The notes under the pieces were generated by a model, which searched no databases, was not told where the DNA came from, and was given only the letters and a program-made list of their open reading frames with translations. A stretch of DNA of 64,000 nt. Source: Quercus robur. Taxonomy: Eukaryota > Streptophyta > Magnoliopsida > Fagales > Fagaceae. Both the position numbers and the translations under genes were made by a program. Location of the stretch: the NCBI RefSeq assembly GCF_932294415.1, contig NC_065535.1:93760862-93824861 (forward strand), written 5' to 3'. This document shows positions 1-13,374 of the stretch, in pieces. The number at the start of each line of letters is the position of its first letter. Position 1 is the first letter of the stretch.

Positions 1-2917
1 GTACAATCCAGTCCGAGATATCCGACGCAACGGTCACCGAGACGACGCTCCAGGCGCTGGAACTGATCGAAGAGATGGACCGAAACGACGGTGTGGAGAT
101 CGGAGAGTCACTGAAGGCGGCGTATATGGCGGCGGCGGTGGAGTGCACGGTGAAGTGCTTGGCTTTGGAGGGAAGCAATGGGAAGTACTTCGAGGCGGTG
201 AAGAGAGTGTGGAGGGGCAGAATCGGTAATTTGGAGAAATCGGGGAACAAGAGCGAGTTGGTTGGGGATAACGCCGAGTTGACTCGGTGGAAGAACGATT
301 TGGAGGCGGCGCTTTGGGATGCCAAAACAGCAAAGAGGTTGATGAATTTGAATACAAGGGCCGAGGCTCTGCAAAAGCTTAGGGCTTTTTTAGGGGAGGC
401 TTGGGCACTCATGGGCCCTTCCTTTATTGAAGTAGCGGCGGCCCGGGCTCCGGAGTTGGCTGCGAATGAAGAGGATAAACTTGTGGCTGGGAAAGGTAAA
501 GTTTCAAACATTACTATGACTGCACGCTCTGTGTTAATAATTTTGTATTCTCAATACTCATAATAGAATGAAAATGTTGTTCACATGAACTTTACACTGG
601 TCATAGCATATATGTGTTGCAATGCATTGGTGACTAAAATCTAAAAGGTGTTTAAGGAACACCCATCAAAGGACAACAACGAGTAAAGCATATGGTAGCA
701 ACTTGCTTTAGTTTGTTATTAGTATAATTCAGTCATTCAAATTAAAGATTAGCATCTATACTCATCAATTTTAGAGTGAAGAAACACTTGCAAATTAAAG
801 AAACAAAATTGCCCTAAAAATGGAGTCTCCTATCTTAATTTATACTAGGAGGTGGCCGACATTGGAGGCCAAACTTTCTTTTTACACTTCAATACATGTT
901 TAAAGTTCAGTTTAATTACTTCTAACAATAACCTTCTTAAAGTTAAAGTTTCAGGTTTTTAAAGGTCCCTTTGAGTAGCAGGCACTCTAGGTTGCACTGC
1001 CTCTAGCTCACCTTTCACACTTCTTATATGGCCAATTAAAATGCAACTGCCAGAAGTCATTCTTTCTGAAAATGCTATCTATTTTCTAATAACTCAATCA
1101 AATTAAACCAAATTGAGTAAGTATTACATGGTCAAAATCTAAGCCAAAAACTCATGCATTAAAATACACAGCTCACAGAGAGGCATTTCATCTGACAGTT
1201 AATTGCTAAACCTCACATATAACTCAAAAAATTGAAAACTTTAACAACATTGCCACTCCAGTAGATATAGACCTGTCAAAGCTATCAACTTTTCCAAATT
1301 GATGATTGGTCAAATATATACGTAATTATGGTCATCCTTCTACTTTCATGCTCCATGATCAGATTAGTCACTACTCAAGCTTGTTAATATCATTCTAGAG
1401 CTTCACATTTATATAGTTACGGATTTTTTCTTGCCTTTTGACTTTTTTGGGTTTGCCTTTCATTTTACTCAGAAATGCATAAGGGGAATGTGCTTCCTAG
1501 ATGCAATCACAGTGCATGCCATAAATGCTCTAAAGGCGGAGTTAGGATTGTTGAAGAAGAGGACATGGACGCATTATGTAGCAAATACGATTCCTTGCCT
1601 ACCCCTGAAGTTAATAGGATAAAAGAGGCACTTAAATCCAGTTCTTTGGAGTTACAGGCAGTGGTGAAGGACCCTCACCCTGATGCATTACGTTTGGCTG
1701 AATCTGTAATGTCTGACATGGTGAAAAAAGATAAGACACATGAACCTTCTGTAGAAAATCAGAGTGGAAAAGACATAAATGCACTCAATCCATCCGTTGA
1801 CAAAAGCGTAACGCCACAAGCTACTGACTCTGGTTGTGGAAATCAGTCCTGCATTCCTCAGAGCAATTCTACTCGACCAAGCTTAATGGAGCGGGATAGC
1901 ACTGCTCATACTTATGAGGTACCTGTGCTTATGTTTTGTTGTTTCAAAATCTATTGGTTTGTTTTCTTCTAATCTTGTGGTAACTGGGGATAAAATATTT
2001 TGTTACATTCTAATAGTTGATACATCATGTTCTTGTCTAAATCATTTATGTACATAATGCGTAGTGTCATTTTTTAGAGTAGTCTTGCATTGACTTGTGT
2101 TTTCCTGAACTCATTTTAATTTTTTAATTTTTTTTTACAACATAATCAGCATGAGATCATCTTAATGTCCTTATGATGATAGACAATTATTGAACTAGTT
2201 GAAGCCTAGTTGCACTTTCTTTCTCACATAGCCTTTGTTACATAATACATAAGAGTGTCATTTTTTCCCTGCCTTGGTGAAAAGAAAAAAAATAGTGTGT
2301 CATTTTTTGAAAGTTTTTGTATGTCCTTGCAGTGGGATGATTCCATAGATGGCTCACAAGAAGGAATGACCGATCGTGCAAATAGACTTCACCTACCTAA
2401 CCCAAAGAGAAAGATTGTTTCTCCTTTGAGGAAGTATAAGGTTAAAAATTTTGTTAGGAGAACAATCAAGAGATGGAGTTTATTGGAGGAAGACACTTTA
2501 AGGACTGGTGTGCAGAAGTATGTGTTTGTTCTGATTAAAAAAACAAAAATAACCACATCAGTAGAATATATTTTTGAAAATTACAGGATTTTTTTATTTA
2601 TAAATAAACTCTAAATTCCTCTAGAAAGTATGTTGATCCTCACGTTTTCTTTTTGTCATGTTTCCTGCTGAAGGTTTGGTAAAGGAAATTGGAAGCTCAT
2701 CTTAAATTCCCACCGTGATATTTTTGAAGAAAGAACAGAGGTAACTGTACTCATTTGCAATGTCTTACTTTACTTTCTAAGTATTTATACCCAAAATATA
2801 AGTAGAGTATTATTTTCTCAGGTTGATCTGAAGGATAAGTGGAGAAACATGACACGGTATCTAGGAAGTATGGACATGGACATAGGTATGGGTACGGGCA
2901 TGGGTACGACACAGTAA
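1..2917 (+). CDS. Telobox Myb (TRF-like) DNA-binding protein, 5' partial
   Basis: Coding exons are <1-495 (first full codon at 3), 1473-1918, 2333-2517, 2674-2740 and 2822-2917. They give 428 visible residues, and the reading frame is still open at the window edge, so the N-terminus is missing. The C-terminal end is a single Myb repeat: WSLLEEDTLRTGVQK in exon 3, FGKGNWK in exon 4 and the telobox motif VDLKDKWRN in exon 5. Plant proteins with this motif (TRF-like/TRB-like, SANT superfamily) bind TTTAGGG-type telomeric or telo-box DNA in the nucleus. The upstream part is acidic and helical, without a domain I can name. After the telobox the frame runs on for about 20 residues rich in Gly and Met (IGMGTGMGTTQ) to a TAA at 2915-2917. 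That tail looks repeat-derived. Splice junctions keep phase throughout, including AA|G at the exon 3/4 join. The family call is firm; the exact orthologue is not. Confidence 0.85.
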
Positions 2918-5900
2918 CATAAACAATTTCTAAAAAATTATAACATAAAATGGCCAATATAACATCGTTTTGGCACTCTAAATGAAATGTCCTCACTTCC
3001 TAGCACGGTATTGAACCCACAAAACAGAACGCAAATTTTTTTGTATTTTCTGAAGAGATAAAAATTTGCAGTAGTTTGTTAGTTCACCCCATAACGTTTC
3101 CGCCTTGTACATCAACATGTGTATACTCTCATGTAGTGCTAGTTCTTGTAGTTTTCTTGACTGAGTTATACTCTCATGTTCATCTGATGCCTTCCTATGC
3201 TCATATTTCAGCTCGGTTAAGCTACACCAGTGATGTGGGTTTAACGTAATTATGTAGTGAGCTTATTTTGGATCATGTTTTCACATGTATATATTTTATT
3301 CCCCATGAATGAAATGTATGTATTTTGATATTTCTGTACCTTGGCTAACTTAAATTGATGGAATGGCCAAATATTCAAGAATGGATAGGTTTTTAAGTGA
3401 TTTTGCTGTTAGGGGCTTACCTGCACAACGTATTTGTTATCGTTGTTGTATGGTGTACCACTGCTAAACATGCAAATTGTAGCCGTCTGTTTCACATTGT
3501 TTGAACTTTGAAGTGCGACTGTGCGAGTATGCCCTATACCTTAGTGGAAATGGCTTTAGCCTTTAGGTAGTGCAGCTCGGAAGTGGATGTAATTATTCAG
3601 AATTCAAGGCTTTAGTTACTTATATGTGCATGCCCATTTTGGTTTAGGCTGGCACTGCCGAGGTAGCTTTTATGTAATGCTTTTTAAAATCTCTTTCTTT
3701 CTTTTTTCTTCTTTTTTTTCATTTTTTCAAGGTACAATTTTAGCACACTTCAACAACTAAAAAAATCTTTAGCAAAAAGGTAAATAAGCTATTCTTAAAC
3801 TGTTCAAAATTTGGTGACAGACCTGTTCACTATCAAAGATGTGCCTTTTCTATGGAGTATAAGGCTGGTAATGCCATGGCAAGATAGTTGTCAAGTATCT
3901 AATTAGACTAGAAAATTACCTTTTAAACCCTATAATTTAGGGTTTAATAAATTAAAATTTATAATTTTAAAAGTAACACATTAATTCTGGAGATTTTAAA
4001 GGGCTACAAATTAAACTTTATAATTTTAAACGTAATAAATAAAACCTTGAGATTTCAAAAAATAACAAATTAAACCTTAACTCATTTTAAGAGAAACAAC
4101 ATGGTATTTGTGATTTAATATAGGTTAAGGATTTACTAGCGAATGAAATATTTCTTAATGACTCACAAAGTCTTATCTCTTTTATTTTATTTTATAATAT
4201 GATCATGCATTGTTATAACCTCAAGTCCTTTTATGTTGATATAGAATTATTAATATTACCCCATCTTTGATAGCCTATTCCGCATTTAGTTTCTTGGTTG
4301 AATGGGGTTTCTTTATTATTTTCTTTTTATTTAGTGGATTCTAATCGTTCTTTGTATTTTTGTTCTCTGATGTGGGTTCATTCTTGTTTCTAAGAGAGTT
4401 TTAGGACTCTCTCCTTTCTCACTAAATAAAAAAAGAGTCTTGTTGCACACGTATAGCAACATGTGTGACATGGCTAGTACCGAATTATTAAATGTCCCCA
4501 TCTTTGATAGCCTATTCATTCAGCTCTTGTCAAGCCTTGATGACTCTATTGAGTCCGCTGTCATGTTCAATTGCGTTGACATGACACCAACATTGCCACC
4601 AATTGGGTGGATGAGTCTATCAGAATTTAAGAAGTCTGAGGCCTCTAGTTTATGCTATGCCAATGACACATCGTGCTCGATGTTTTTGACCTCTTCAAAG
4701 TTCATACTGGTAGTGTGACTAAAATTTGAGTAAATAACTTAAAATACATGTTTTTTTTTTTTGTTTATTTGGTGGGAGAACCTTTGATCACTATTGACGT
4801 GGTCCTCCCAGAACACAAAATAATTTATCAATTGTTATGTCTTTTTTTTTTTTTTTCCATTATTTTAATAACTTCCAATTAAAGAAAAAAAATGAAAGCA
4901 TTATTTTTGTTTTCTATTATTTTGGTAAGTTGACAATCACTCTCTTATAGATTTTTATTATTATTATTAGTTTTTGAGTAATCTTATAGATTATTATAAA
5001 GGAGTCTCTTGTGCGGTTGTGACTATACATCAACCCTAGATGGGTTTACTATTTTTTTTTTGGTGGGATCCATGCAAGACCCATTACAAGTGAACATTTA
5101 AAAATAAAAGTGAGGAAATGGGAGAGGCAACAAGAAAAATAAAATAATGACAAAACAGTAATAGACTAAATAAATAAAGGGAAATGCTAACGAACACTTT
5201 TAGGGTATTGATTAATAATCAATTCAAATAAAGTTTTTATGAGAAGAAAAACAATTAATATTTTGACAGATTTTTTTATTTTTCATAAAAATTGTGTCAA
5301 AACTTTCATAAAATAGATTGTTAATCAACATCTTAAGGGCACTTGTTAGCATAACTTATAAATAAAATAAGGAATAGGAAAATATCATTTTCATCCTTAA
5401 GATTTATTTATTATCATTTTTTGTCTTTTTTAAGTTTTTAAGTTGTTGTTAAGTTGTTCATTCAACTGTCAATAAAGTTGATACCATTCACATACTTAAT
5501 ACGATGTTTAATTGATTGAAAAGACAAAATAATGAAAAATGAAAGAAGGGAAATGATCGTTTTCCCATATTTGGTGTGGGTGGAGTGTTTTATGTGGGCC
5601 TACCAAAGATCGTTGTCCCAAATTAGGAGGAAAGTAAGGGAGGAAATAGGGAGGAAATGTTTATTATATGGAATTTACTATATGGATCTTTACAATCTTT
5701 TTCCATCCTCTTTTGATATCATAATGGTCTCATAGTAAATTTACTCAAATCATATTTTCTATCATTTTTCATCCTCTCTATCAAACATATGAGGAAATAT
5801 TGCAATTTTTTTTTTTTTTTTCACGTTTCTATCATTCATATATTTGTTAGAGTTCGGTTAATGAGTGCCAAAATGTAATGTTAATGTTGAGCTTTTTTTT

Positions 5901-6296
5901 TTTTTCATAATAATTGATCAACTTTTTTTAGGGAATAAAGTCGAGTTTTTTTATTGCAATCGATCAAATTTTCAAGAGATTCGTTGAAATATTCATATTT
6001 TCTATAATCTCACATTTCCATCCTTCTAAAAAAATTATAATTATAAGGCATATTTGGTTCACTGAATAGAGATTACAATATGAATGATAATCTTTATTAT
6101 TGAATATAAAAAAAAATGTTGTAATGGAATAAATTTACTTATTTACATGTTTAATTGTAACATTAAAATAAAACTCTAGATCTATATTTATGAAATATCA
6201 TAGTTATACTTATACAAATCTATTTTCTAAATAATGATATAATTAAATGTAAGAGAGATTTTTTTATTTTTTTTTATTTTTTGTAATTATTACGTG
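2918..6296. other. Repeat-rich spacer downstream of the Myb gene
   Basis: About 3.4 kb without a gene I can support. It starts with the probable 3'UTR of the Myb gene and then becomes very AT-rich, with T and A homopolymers near 4750, 4840 and 5810. Positions 3910-4100 hold a degenerate run of repeats of the type 'aaattaaac...ataatttta', suggesting an old inverted-repeat element. A MITE at 5178-5360 is listed separately. Short open frames near 4440 and 5532 show no recognisable protein and are probably chance. Confidence 0.5.
5178..5360. mobile_element. Small fold-back MITE
   Basis: The two ends form imperfect terminal inverted repeats of about 40 bp. The left end contains ATGCTAACGAACAC and TATTGATTAATAATC. 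The reverse complement of the right end reads ATGCTAACAAGTGCCC and TGTTGATTAACAATC. There is no coding capacity. A weaker relative, in the opposite orientation, may lie near 25860-26052. The family is not named. Confidence 0.6.
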
Positions 6297-7024
6297 TGTA
6301 GGGGCGGTTTTTGGGGCTCAGGCCCAACAGGCGAGCGATTCTGGCCCAAAAGTCCCTCAACAATGTATTTGTAGAGAGTAGGTTACAGAACTAGGTTTTG
6401 ACAGCGTGAATATAGTTACGAACAAGCTATGCAACCAGTTGGACGTGGGGATATTCCTCTAAACTTTTAGGATAACAGTCCATGGGGCTGTATCTTATGC
6501 TTTGTTCGTTCCACTCCTTTTCTCTTTCTCTCTCCTTTTTCTTCCTCTTTTCTGCGATCCCTTGGCCATGGGGATTTTCTTCTCTTATATAGCATCATTT
6601 CTACGATAATGACCCTACACTTATTAATCATCTGGGCCTCTACTTGAGTGCCTGTCCCATAGGACATCCTCCTTCTTTTTTGTGAGTTGCACTGGCCAAG
6701 ATAATTCTGTTCTCCTGTCCTTTCCACATTAATGCGGCTGGAAAAGTAGCTCCTTGGCATTTAATGCGGCAGTTGTGGTTGCCCCCCTCCCCGAACGTCA
6801 TGCACTCTTCCTTGATACTGGATGACCTTTCGCCATGTAAAGGGTGTGAATCGGACTCCCATTTGGTGCGTCCAAGGAGGTACTCCTCCTCGGACGCCCC
6901 TAAGCAAGCCCGGCCCAACATGATTGGGCTGGGGGGTCCTCCACCCATGTCTTCGCTTCTTATTGTGGTTGGACCTAGTACATGTACTATGGCCCAACGT
7001 TGACTGGCGAACTTTACCCCCACA
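6297..7024. mobile_element. Solo LTR of an LTR retrotransposon, TSD ACGTG
   Basis: A 728-bp segment begins TGTAGGGG and ends CCCCCACA, the TG...CA inverted termini of an LTR. The same five bases, ACGTG, lie directly outside both ends (6292-6296 and 7025-7029), as a retroelement insertion would leave. The segment is more GC-rich than its surroundings and holds no gag or pol, so it is a solo LTR left after the two LTRs recombined. The perfect target duplication points to a moderate or young age. I cannot assign Copia or Gypsy from the LTR alone. Confidence 0.85.
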
Positions 7025-7029
7025 ACGTG

Positions 7030-7990
7030 CATATAGAAGGTTTGTATATTTCGAAAACATATTATTTTAGAAGTTATTACACCTATTGTTTTTAACCATA
7101 AAAAAAATAATAATAATAATAAAAAAACACTTTCAAGAGGAAAAACTTTCCTCAAATTTTTATTTTATTTTTATTTTTATAAAAGGTAGAAAAACTATTT
7201 CTCAATTTAAGTAATTGTTATTCCTAAGAAATAACGATTACTTATAATAAATATGCAACCAAATAGGAATTTTCATTATAGAAAGGAAGCTCGTAGGAGT
7301 AATCATATCTCCAGGCCACTTAAACCATATTCATGAATGGTTTGAGACCACTTGTGCAATAATAAGGCTTGTCACTACTTAAACTCACAACTTTAGACTC
7401 GCAAAGTAATGGTCACGAGAGTTTTTTACCTCTAGGCTATCTCCAAAGGTGATCATACCTAACACGTCTTATTGTAAAAAGAAAAAAAAAATTGAACTTT
7501 TAATTTTATTCAATTCAATACTCCCATTAGCCTTCGTCAAAATTGAACTCTTAAATAACCCTAAAACCACATAATTTTGTATTTGAAATTATGATGGAAA
7601 CTAAAACAAGGGGGGTTAAATTGAAAGAAAAGTTATTGAGTTGAAATAAATTTTTAAACAAAGTCAAAGAGCAATTTTTAATTTTAATCTATAATTTAAA
7701 AGTAGAAAATGACAAATGGCTTGAAGTAAAATATGAATAAAAATAGCAAATAATAACAAGAGGGGGTGGCCCCTAAACTGACTCACTGACTGTCAGTTAC
7801 TTTTTGGATACCTTTCTCTCTTCTCCACTTTTTGTTTGCTTCTCCATATATATAGTAAAAAATTGATTTTCAAAAGTCTCAAAACCAGTGGAGGCGTTTA
7901 TGGAACAAGGCAAGAATAAGAAGAAGAAGAAGACTTGGGATTTTTGGAATCTTGGGTTATTCCCAAAAAAAAACCCATTACTCTCAAATT
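7030..7990. other. Spacer and promoter side of the MRS2-4 gene
   Basis: AT-rich DNA with no gene seen. Positions 7280-7460 resemble a degraded tRNA-like or SINE-like repeat but lack clear boxes and ends. The stretch just before the start codon at 8020 has a purine-rich GAGAGAG leader (about 7990-8010) and is the likely 5'UTR of the transporter gene. Confidence 0.4.
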
Positions 7991-8019
7991 GAGAGAGTGA
8001 GAGAGTTTGAGCGGAATTG

Positions 8020-11000
8020 ATGGGGAAGAAGGCGGCCACGTCATCGCCGAGGTCCCGGCGCTTGAAGAAGCAGGTTGGGTCGTCGCCGCCGCTGCCGCCG
8101 CTGCTGCCTCCGCAGATCGGAGGAGGAGCCGCCTCGCCTCCAAACAACAATAATTGTATTTTGGTTGGAAAAGGGAAGAAGAAGACCGGCGGAGCTCGGC
8201 TATGGATGAGGCTGGACCGGAGTGGGCGGCACGAGCTGACGGAGTTGGACAAGAACGCTATCATTCGTCGCGCTTCTATTCCCGCCAGGGATTTGAGAAT
8301 CCTTGGCCCTATTTTCTCTCACTCCTCCAATATCCTTGGTATATTATACTCTTTCACTTTTACTCTCTCTCTCTCTCTCTCCTTTGTTTTGATTTTGATT
8401 TTGGACTTGAAGTTGTTCTTGTTAGAAATTATCACAAAAAAGTGGAAGCAAAAATGGGTTTTTAGTATTTTTGATGATTTGATAGTTACAATAATAATAT
8501 GAAGGAAGATTTGATCGTAGGTGTCATCACGAATGCCGATAGAAACATCACGCGTTACAAAACTTTTTGTAAAAAGATTTTTTTTATAATTGAAATTTTT
8601 TGGGATTATTATCTTATGTAGTGGGTGTATACATTCTCACTCTTAGAGTGGGTGGGTCCCACTTGATATGGTATGTGGATCCCACAATCTTGTAGGACTT
8701 AAAAGCAATTGTTGCAATTTCTGGATTGAGAGTATTGTTTGTGAGTATAAAGGTTTCATGCAAAGAAAGGATATTTTTTTTTTTTTTTTTTTTTTTTTTG
8801 TGTGTGTAGAATTTGGGAAAATATTTGGGTTTGGTTATTGATTAATCGCTTGTTCCAAAAGCTTAAGTTAAGTTATTAGAAAAAGGATGAATTTGGTTAT
8901 TATTAATAACAATTTTCTCATAAGTGGACTAACAATCCTTATTGAGAAGTAGGGTTTAACTTGTGGAATTTCTATACTTTTTAAATGTGAGGTAGATTGG
9001 AGACATGGTGTGAACATGTTAAATTATTGTTGTAACTGTTTAAGCTTTTATGAAGGGGTGAATTTAATTATTTGACTATGATTTATACCCACTGCACAAA
9101 GCTATCACTTTTGTGGGGTTTAGGAGAGGTAATTGGTAGGTAGCCTTTCCCCCATTTTTTGGGGAGAGGTTGATTCTTGGACTCGAATTTTGTGATTTGT
9201 AGTCGCACCAAGGGTAGCTTCAAACTACTTGTTTGAAAGTATTCACTTTGCCTTATCGCCAATGAGCTGTACCTGAAATGACATCTTCTTCCCTTGTAAA
9301 AACTAAGTGAAGGGTGGGGTATGTTAAAAGTGAACAACTTCCAACAAGGTCATGAGTTCAAGAACCCACCTAGTGCATGTGTAACTTATTACCTACCAAT
9401 AAAAAAAAGGGTATTCACATTGTGTTTCAACATGAGTAAATCATGGATTGATTGATAATTCATTTCCCATGGCTGAGTCATAGCAGTCAATCCGTGATTA
9501 TTCGTGTTGATAAACCCAACTCTTTAGACTTTAGAGAGGATCCTAGTTGAAAGTGTCTGGCTTTTGTTTGGACTTTGCTTAGATGTGTTTGAGGTACTTT
9601 TGTGTTTATATATTAAAGGTCATATTGCAGAACCCATATGTTTGTTTGTATCAAAGCCATATAAGATCACTTTCTGCTTTATTGGTTGTTGCTAGCATTT
9701 TTAGTGGCTGATTCTGATGAAAAATTTAACTAAACTCTCTCTCCTTTATTTGCAGCAAGGGAGAAAGCGATGGTTGTCAATTTGGAGTTTATAAAGGCCA
9801 TAGTTACAGCCGAAGAAGTGCTGTTGTTTGATCCTCTCCGTCCAGAGGTTCTTCCATTCGTGGAGCAGCTAAGGCAACAACTTCCTTGTAAAAGCCCATT
9901 CCATGGAGCTGGCCATGAAGATGAACAAGATAACGAAATGCGTGTTTCAACAGGGAGACAATGGTTGCCCGTTCCAGAAGCAACTGAAGGTCTGCAGTGT
10001 GAGCTTCCCTTTGAGTTTCAGGTTCTGGAGATTGCATTAGAGGTTGTCTGTACATATCTGGATTCCAATGTGGCTGACCTCGAGAGAAATGCTTACCCTG
10101 TGTTGGATGAACTGGCCAGGAATGTTAGCACCAAGAATCTTGAATATGTGAGAAGTTTGAAAAGCAATCTTACCCGGCTGCTTGCACGTGTGCAAAAGGT
10201 ATGCTGTTAACTGTTACTTCATTCTTTCTTTGGGTTCTTAAATCTTTTACTTTCCGGGTGTAATATGTTTTGTCACCTCATGATAAAGATGAATTTTGAA
10301 GAAAGGAGATATATTGAGATTTCTTTGCATCCATTGATCTCTTTACTGACGCATGCTGGGAACCACATCTCACACAGCGAGGGTCATTAGTTTGAGGCTT
10401 CCCTTAAAACTTACTTATCGGGGAAAAAAGGGGGGATTTCTTTACCGATGTAGTCAGGGAGTCTGATAAGATGGAATGATGCTTTGATCTCCGTTGAAGC
10501 CTATCCCAAAGGAAAGCAGATAAATAGCCTTTTCTTGGGTGCTTAATGAAGCAAAACCCAAGAGTGCTGTTTCTTGGGTCCTAAATTAAGCAAACAACTA
10601 AACCCTATAGTTACTAAATGAACTTGAAAGGTGAAATCAATTATTCTTGATAATAAAGAGTCAAGAATCCCATAAAATGCTGTCATAACCTCTATTATAA
10701 AAGGAAAGCCCTTGAACCCTACAAATGGTCAGTCATATAGGTCTTCATCTGCTCTAATAAATAAAAATAATTAATAACAAATATTTTATAGCATATTGCT
10801 TTTGTATGGAAATGATAAGAACTCATAGTGGCATTTGAATTTTGAGTTTGACAAGGCATCTTGGGTTGATTTTTCATGGGCCCCTTTGTCTTGCAAGAGC
10901 AAGGTGGAGGGTGATGGTGTGGGTTGGAGACCTATTGTATGTAACTTACCAATAAAAGAAAAAAAGAGTAGAATGGTCTTCATGCTGCAAGGTGTCAAAC

Positions 11001-11342
11001 TTGGTAGTTCTTGGTTATCGTTACTACTTGGGTAAAATGCATTACTAATCATGATCACTAAAATTACCTGCCTTGCTCCTTTATTTCTTGGACTACAGGC
11101 ACCCATTCTCTGCCCCTTGCTCCAATGAATAAGAAAGAACTTATGCCTTTGTTTCTGCAGCCTCTTAGAGGCGTTAGATGCATTCAAGCATACACCTTTT
11201 GGCTGACTCTCTCCCTCCTTAAGTTTAGTAAATTTCTTGTGAATATATTTATAGGGCAATAGGATTTTTTATGTATTTCCTGTTATGTACCTTGTCTGTT
11301 TTATGTCATCCTCCTCCTCTCCTTAATGAGATTGTTTGTCTT

Positions 11343-11405
<63 letters not shown>

Positions 11406-13374
11406 AATCATATCAACCTTTTTATGAAGATATTAACCTTTCTTGCTATTGAGCAAATGTTAGAGTGACACCAATTATTATATAGTTTTCATTTATTGGA
11501 CACAACAATAAAGATATTGCCTTATGAAATATGAATTTTGTGCTTTGAGAGTTGGGATGTAGAAGGATCTAAAAGTAAAATGGTCGGAATTTATAAATAA
11601 AATTTACAACTAATTAGTAATTATAACTTGTTCAAAGTTTTTTTTGGGGAGGGGGGTTAGTTTTTATTATGTTTTTGTGTATTATTTATATTAAAAAATA
11701 TTTCAATAATTCATTTTTTTTTTGTGAAAATTGAATGTTAATCAACAGATTAGATGTCTTAAGCAATAAATTTCAAAATTATTATTAATCAAAAAAATTA
11801 AAAATATCTTTTTCTTATTACCCTAACATAATAATAAAATAAAATAAATGTTACTCTCTCTCTCTCTCTCTACTGGGAAACTTATTTATACTTGAAATGA
11901 GTATGTATCTTCATACAGATTTGTGGTAGGTGGAGTCATATATCCATGGTTTACTCCCTGGGGGTGGGTCCAAAGGGTCCTGCCTTGGTGAGGTTCCACA
12001 CATCATCAAAAAAAATAAAATAATAATAAAATAAAATATCTCCATACAGATGTTTATGATTTTTCATGTCTTCTATTATTTATGCATCATATTATCTATA
12101 ATGAGGAGAACATATCTGTCTAATGCTAGGTAAGGGATGAAATCGAACATCTATTAGATGACAATGAAGATATGGCACATTTATATCTCACAAGGAAGTG
12201 GATCCAGAATCAGCCTCCTGAGGCTTTATTGGGAGCTGCTGCTTCAAATAGCATAGTTACCGCTTCTCCTCATTCCCATCTCCGCCGACTTGGTTCTGCC
12301 AGGAGCGGAAGTTTGGTGACTAGCAACTTTCAGGATGATAATGATGTAGAGGATCTGGAGATGTTGCTTGAAGCCTATTTTATGCAGCTGGATGGAACTC
12401 GTAACAAGATATTGTCTGTGAGTATTACCCTTTTTGACAATAGCATAAGCAAATGTCATAAGCCTTTTAAACTAAAACTCTAAATTTAATCCTTTGCAAT
12501 GTTTCCTTAGCACCGTTTACCAGTTAAACCAGGCAACAGTAATATGGTCAAGCTTAACACTAACTTGTAAATTTAATATTGGTACCAGATAGATAAATCT
12601 AGTATCTTTCATGCTATACACAAAGCTCTAGTTTGGAAATTCGGATTGTTTCAAAACTTATGAGGGTCCAATTTGGAGTTGATAGATCCTTTCTAATTTG
12701 GAAACAATTTAAATAGCATAAGAATGGCTTGCTGAAAGGATTGGTTAACCCATCAGCTACCTGTCTGTTAATGGACCGATTTATATCTTAATGAGGTAGC
12801 CCCATCTCAACATAAAGAATTGATGCTGATGGGCTTCTTGGTAAGCTCTTGTACTTTAAGATGGTAAAATGAGCTCAAATTTATTTATTTGGGAAAGATG
12901 GTAGCATGTGATTGGTCTTTTATTCATGTTTTAAAGGTACTTTTCTTACTGGAAATAAACTTTTGAGGCCTTAAGACCTGAAATTTATGATTATTTTGAT
13001 GGTGTGATGTAGGTTTCAAAACGTTTTGAAACAATAGAGGCATGACAATTAATTTCGTGTCTTTGAAATTTACTGTTAATTCCCCCGTTCTGCAGGTTCG
13101 GGAGTATATTGGTGACACAGAAGACTATGTTAACATCCAACTTGACAACCAGCGAAACGAACTTATTCAACTGCAGTTGACATTGACCATTGCATCATTT
13201 GCTGTTGCTATTGAAACCTTGATAGCAGCATGGTTTGGGATGAACATCCCTTTTCCATTGTACAATGTGAACGGGGTATTTTGGTACTTTGCTGGTGGTA
13301 TTACAGTATTATGTATATTTATTTTCCTGTTTGTCTTGGGATATGCCAGATGGAAGAAGCTGCTCGGTTCATAA
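8020..13374 (+). CDS. MRS2-4: MRS2/CorA-type magnesium transporter, MRS2-4 (MGT6) type
   Basis: Four coding exons, 8020-8338, 9756-10198, 12130-12417 and 13096-13374, give a 442-residue protein. The start is the ATG at 8020 ([10 protein letters not shown]); the Pro/Gly-rich N-terminus and [17 protein letters not shown] match the MRS2-4 branch. The middle part is the cytosolic or matrix helical domain, with [37 protein letters not shown] and an acidic stretch around [18 protein letters not shown]. Two C-terminal membrane helices lie at about residues 379-396 and 414-434. The selectivity motif GMN sits at 398-400 right after the first helix, followed by a basic tail (ARWKKLLGS). Family members form pentameric Mg2+ channels in plasma, ER or organelle membranes; which membrane cannot be told here. 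All donors are GT, all acceptors AG, and length equals the family norm. Nothing is broken. Confidence 0.96.
9251..9410 (+). mobile_element. tRNA-derived SINE in MRS2-4 intron 1, with TSD
   Basis: The copy lies between near-identical 12-bp repeats GTATTCACTTTG (9239-9250) and GTATTCACATTG (9411-9422), a target-site duplication with one difference. It carries a degenerate A box (ATGAGCTGTACCTGAAATG), a B-box-like GAGTTCAAGAACCCA, the family segment TAGTGCATGTGTAACTT and an A-rich end. It shares sequence with the copies at 19614-19735 and about 17011-17110. Confidence 0.75.
10199..12129. other. MRS2-4 intron 2 contents
   Basis: This 1.9-kb intron holds a degraded SINE-family relic at about 10857-10970 (TTGCAAGAGCAAGGTGGAGG and a trailing TGTAACTTACCAATAAAAG) and a long GA microsatellite at 11356-11402. 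A second repeat-like piece lies at about 11930-12010 (GGGTCCAAAGGGTCCTGCC). No separate gene is visible. Confidence 0.5.
11356..11402. repeat. (GA)n microsatellite
   Basis: An uninterrupted GA dinucleotide run of about 47 bp follows a short GT run. It sits in intron 2 of the transporter gene and is likely to vary in length between individuals. Confidence 0.95.

Noticed and set aside
6467-7155. Overlapping open frames on both strands as protein genes
   Set aside because: They lie inside or across the solo LTR and have no recognisable domain.
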